Positions 5,842 to 6,348 of a stretch of DNA of 6,348 nucleotides are shown here, one piece after another. The notes below the pieces were generated by a model, which was given only the letters and a program-made list of their open reading frames with translations, was not told the origin of the DNA and searched no databases. The position numbers were made by a program, and so were the translations under genes. The stretch is from Bacillota bacterium. GTDB taxonomy: Bacteria > Bacillota > Clostridia > Christensenellales > SZUA-584. Position 1 is the first letter of the stretch, and each line of letters opens with the position of its first letter. Where the stretch lies: contig JAEWWC010000016.1 in the NCBI GenBank assembly GCA_023396555.1, positions 1-6,348 on the forward strand. The letters run 5' to 3'.

Positions 5842-6348
5842 AGTGCCTGATCGTAACAGCCGGATCACCGCCCGAATATGAACTTCTAGCGGCGCATACA
5901 AAGGACGCCGACTTGGTCGTCTGTGCGGACGGCGCTGCCGGCACATTGATGAAGCACAACATTATCCCCGACGTACTGATCGGCGATTTTGACTCGGCCA
6001 GCAACGCCAGCGTCGCGTTTATGGAAGCCTCCGGCTCGAAGGTGATACGGCTTGAAGTGCAAAAAAACGAAACGGACACCGAAGCGGCGGTAGCGCTGGC
6101 GCTGGAATCCGGTGCGGAAGATATCGTGATACTGGGCGCTCTGGGCCTGCGGCTGGATCATGCTCTTGGCAATCTCGGCATGCTGATAAAAGCCGACCGG
6201 GCAGGTGCACGCTGCCGCATCATCGATGAACTGCACGAGATCACGGTTGCGCGGGGCACGCATATACTTCATGGCATTCCCGGGCAAACCGTTTCTATTC
6301 TGCCAATGGCGGGGGATATAACCGTAACGGCAACCAACCTTTATTATC
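5838..6348 (+). CDS. thiN: Thiamine pyrophosphokinase, 3'-truncated by window edge
   Basis: The first 170 residues of an enzyme usually about 210 long. It makes thiamine diphosphate from thiamine and ATP, releasing AMP. The frame has no stop up to the window edge, so the last 40 or so residues lie outside, including the C-terminal part of the thiamine-binding domain. Visible motifs are CADGAAG (29-35), IPDVLIGDFDS (43-53), KNETDTEAA (77-85) and the GALGLRLDHALGNL segment (100-113). The acidic residues D50, D52, D80 and D107 match the catalytic metal and substrate-binding set. The DFDS and LDH motifs identify the family clearly. The ATG at 5838 forms an ATGA overlap with the rpe stop. No Shine-Dalgarno sequence is seen just upstream, so translation probably depends on coupling to rpe. 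The N-terminus MKCLIVTAG fits the first beta strand of the fold. In B. subtilis the same gene (yloS) also follows rpe. Confidence 0.95.
   Translation, partial: MKCLIVTAGSPPEYELLAAHTKDADLVVCADGAAGTLMKHNIIPDVLIGDFDSASNASVAFMEASGSKVIRLEVQKNETDTEAAVALALESGAEDIVILGALGLRLDHALGNLGMLIKADRAGARCRIIDELHEITVARGTHILHGIPGQTVSILPMAGDITVTATNLYY

Noticed and set aside
5056..5946. 296-codon open frame on the minus strand across rpe
   Set aside because: It spans the antisense of three well-supported genes (rsgA end, rpe, thiN start). Its residue composition is that of a reverse-strand shadow.
6060..6067. A_AAA_AAC heptamer in thiN as a possible -1 frameshift signal
   Set aside because: It encodes QKN just before the conserved ETDTE motif, and the zero frame carries all ThiN motifs downstream. 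There is no clear stimulatory structure or useful alternative frame.
1..6348. A new defence, mobile or secondary-metabolite system
   Set aside because: Every base apart from a 10-nt gap is within seven recognised housekeeping genes in an order long known in Bacillota. There are no repeats, integrases, toxins or unknown genes to support a novel system.

Overview
The window is an unbroken stretch of one conserved bacterial operon. All genes are on the plus strand and there are no intergenic gaps. The order is rsmB (3' part) - rlmN - prpC - prkC - rsgA - rpe - thiN (5' part). From established knowledge, this matches the Bacillota (Firmicutes) cluster known in Bacillus subtilis as yloM-yloN-prpC-prkC-yloQ-rpe-yloS. 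The gene order, a PASTA-domain Ser/Thr kinase, the ThiN-type thiamine pyrophosphokinase and Clostridia-like residue choices suggest a member of Bacillota, most likely class Clostridia with mid-to-high GC. The species cannot be named from sequence alone.

Layout: 1-755 is the catalytic C-terminal part of the 16S rRNA m5C967 methyltransferase RsmB. 748-1752 is the radical-SAM 23S rRNA/tRNA adenine C2-methyltransferase RlmN. 1749-2474 is a PPM/PP2C-type Ser/Thr phosphatase. 2471-4306 is a membrane Ser/Thr kinase with an intracellular kinase domain, one transmembrane helix, three PASTA repeats and an extra C-terminal beta-rich domain. 4317-5198 is the ribosome-assembly GTPase RsgA, which starts with TTG. 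5191-5841 is ribulose-5-phosphate 3-epimerase. 5838 to the end is thiamine pyrophosphokinase, cut off by the window edge after 170 residues.

How the genes fit together: adjacent genes overlap by 8, 4, 4, 8 and 4 nt, and the only gap is 10 nt between prkC and rsgA. One polycistronic mRNA with translational coupling is therefore the natural reading. Three genes act on the ribosome (RsmB, RlmN, RsgA), two form a reversible phosphorylation switch (PrpC, PrkC), and two act in metabolism (Rpe, ThiN). In B. subtilis, RsgA (CpgA) is a reported PrkC substrate, so the switch may act on its operon neighbour.

No promoter, terminator between genes, RNA gene, mobile element, CRISPR array or foreign insertion is visible, and no stretch above 10 nt is non-coding. 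I do not see a novel system here. The points worth a second look are small deviations within known proteins: an altered glycine loop, a threonine-poor activation loop and two extracytoplasmic cysteines in the kinase; an extra CxxC before the RsgA zinc motif; and a terminator-like hairpin early in prkC.
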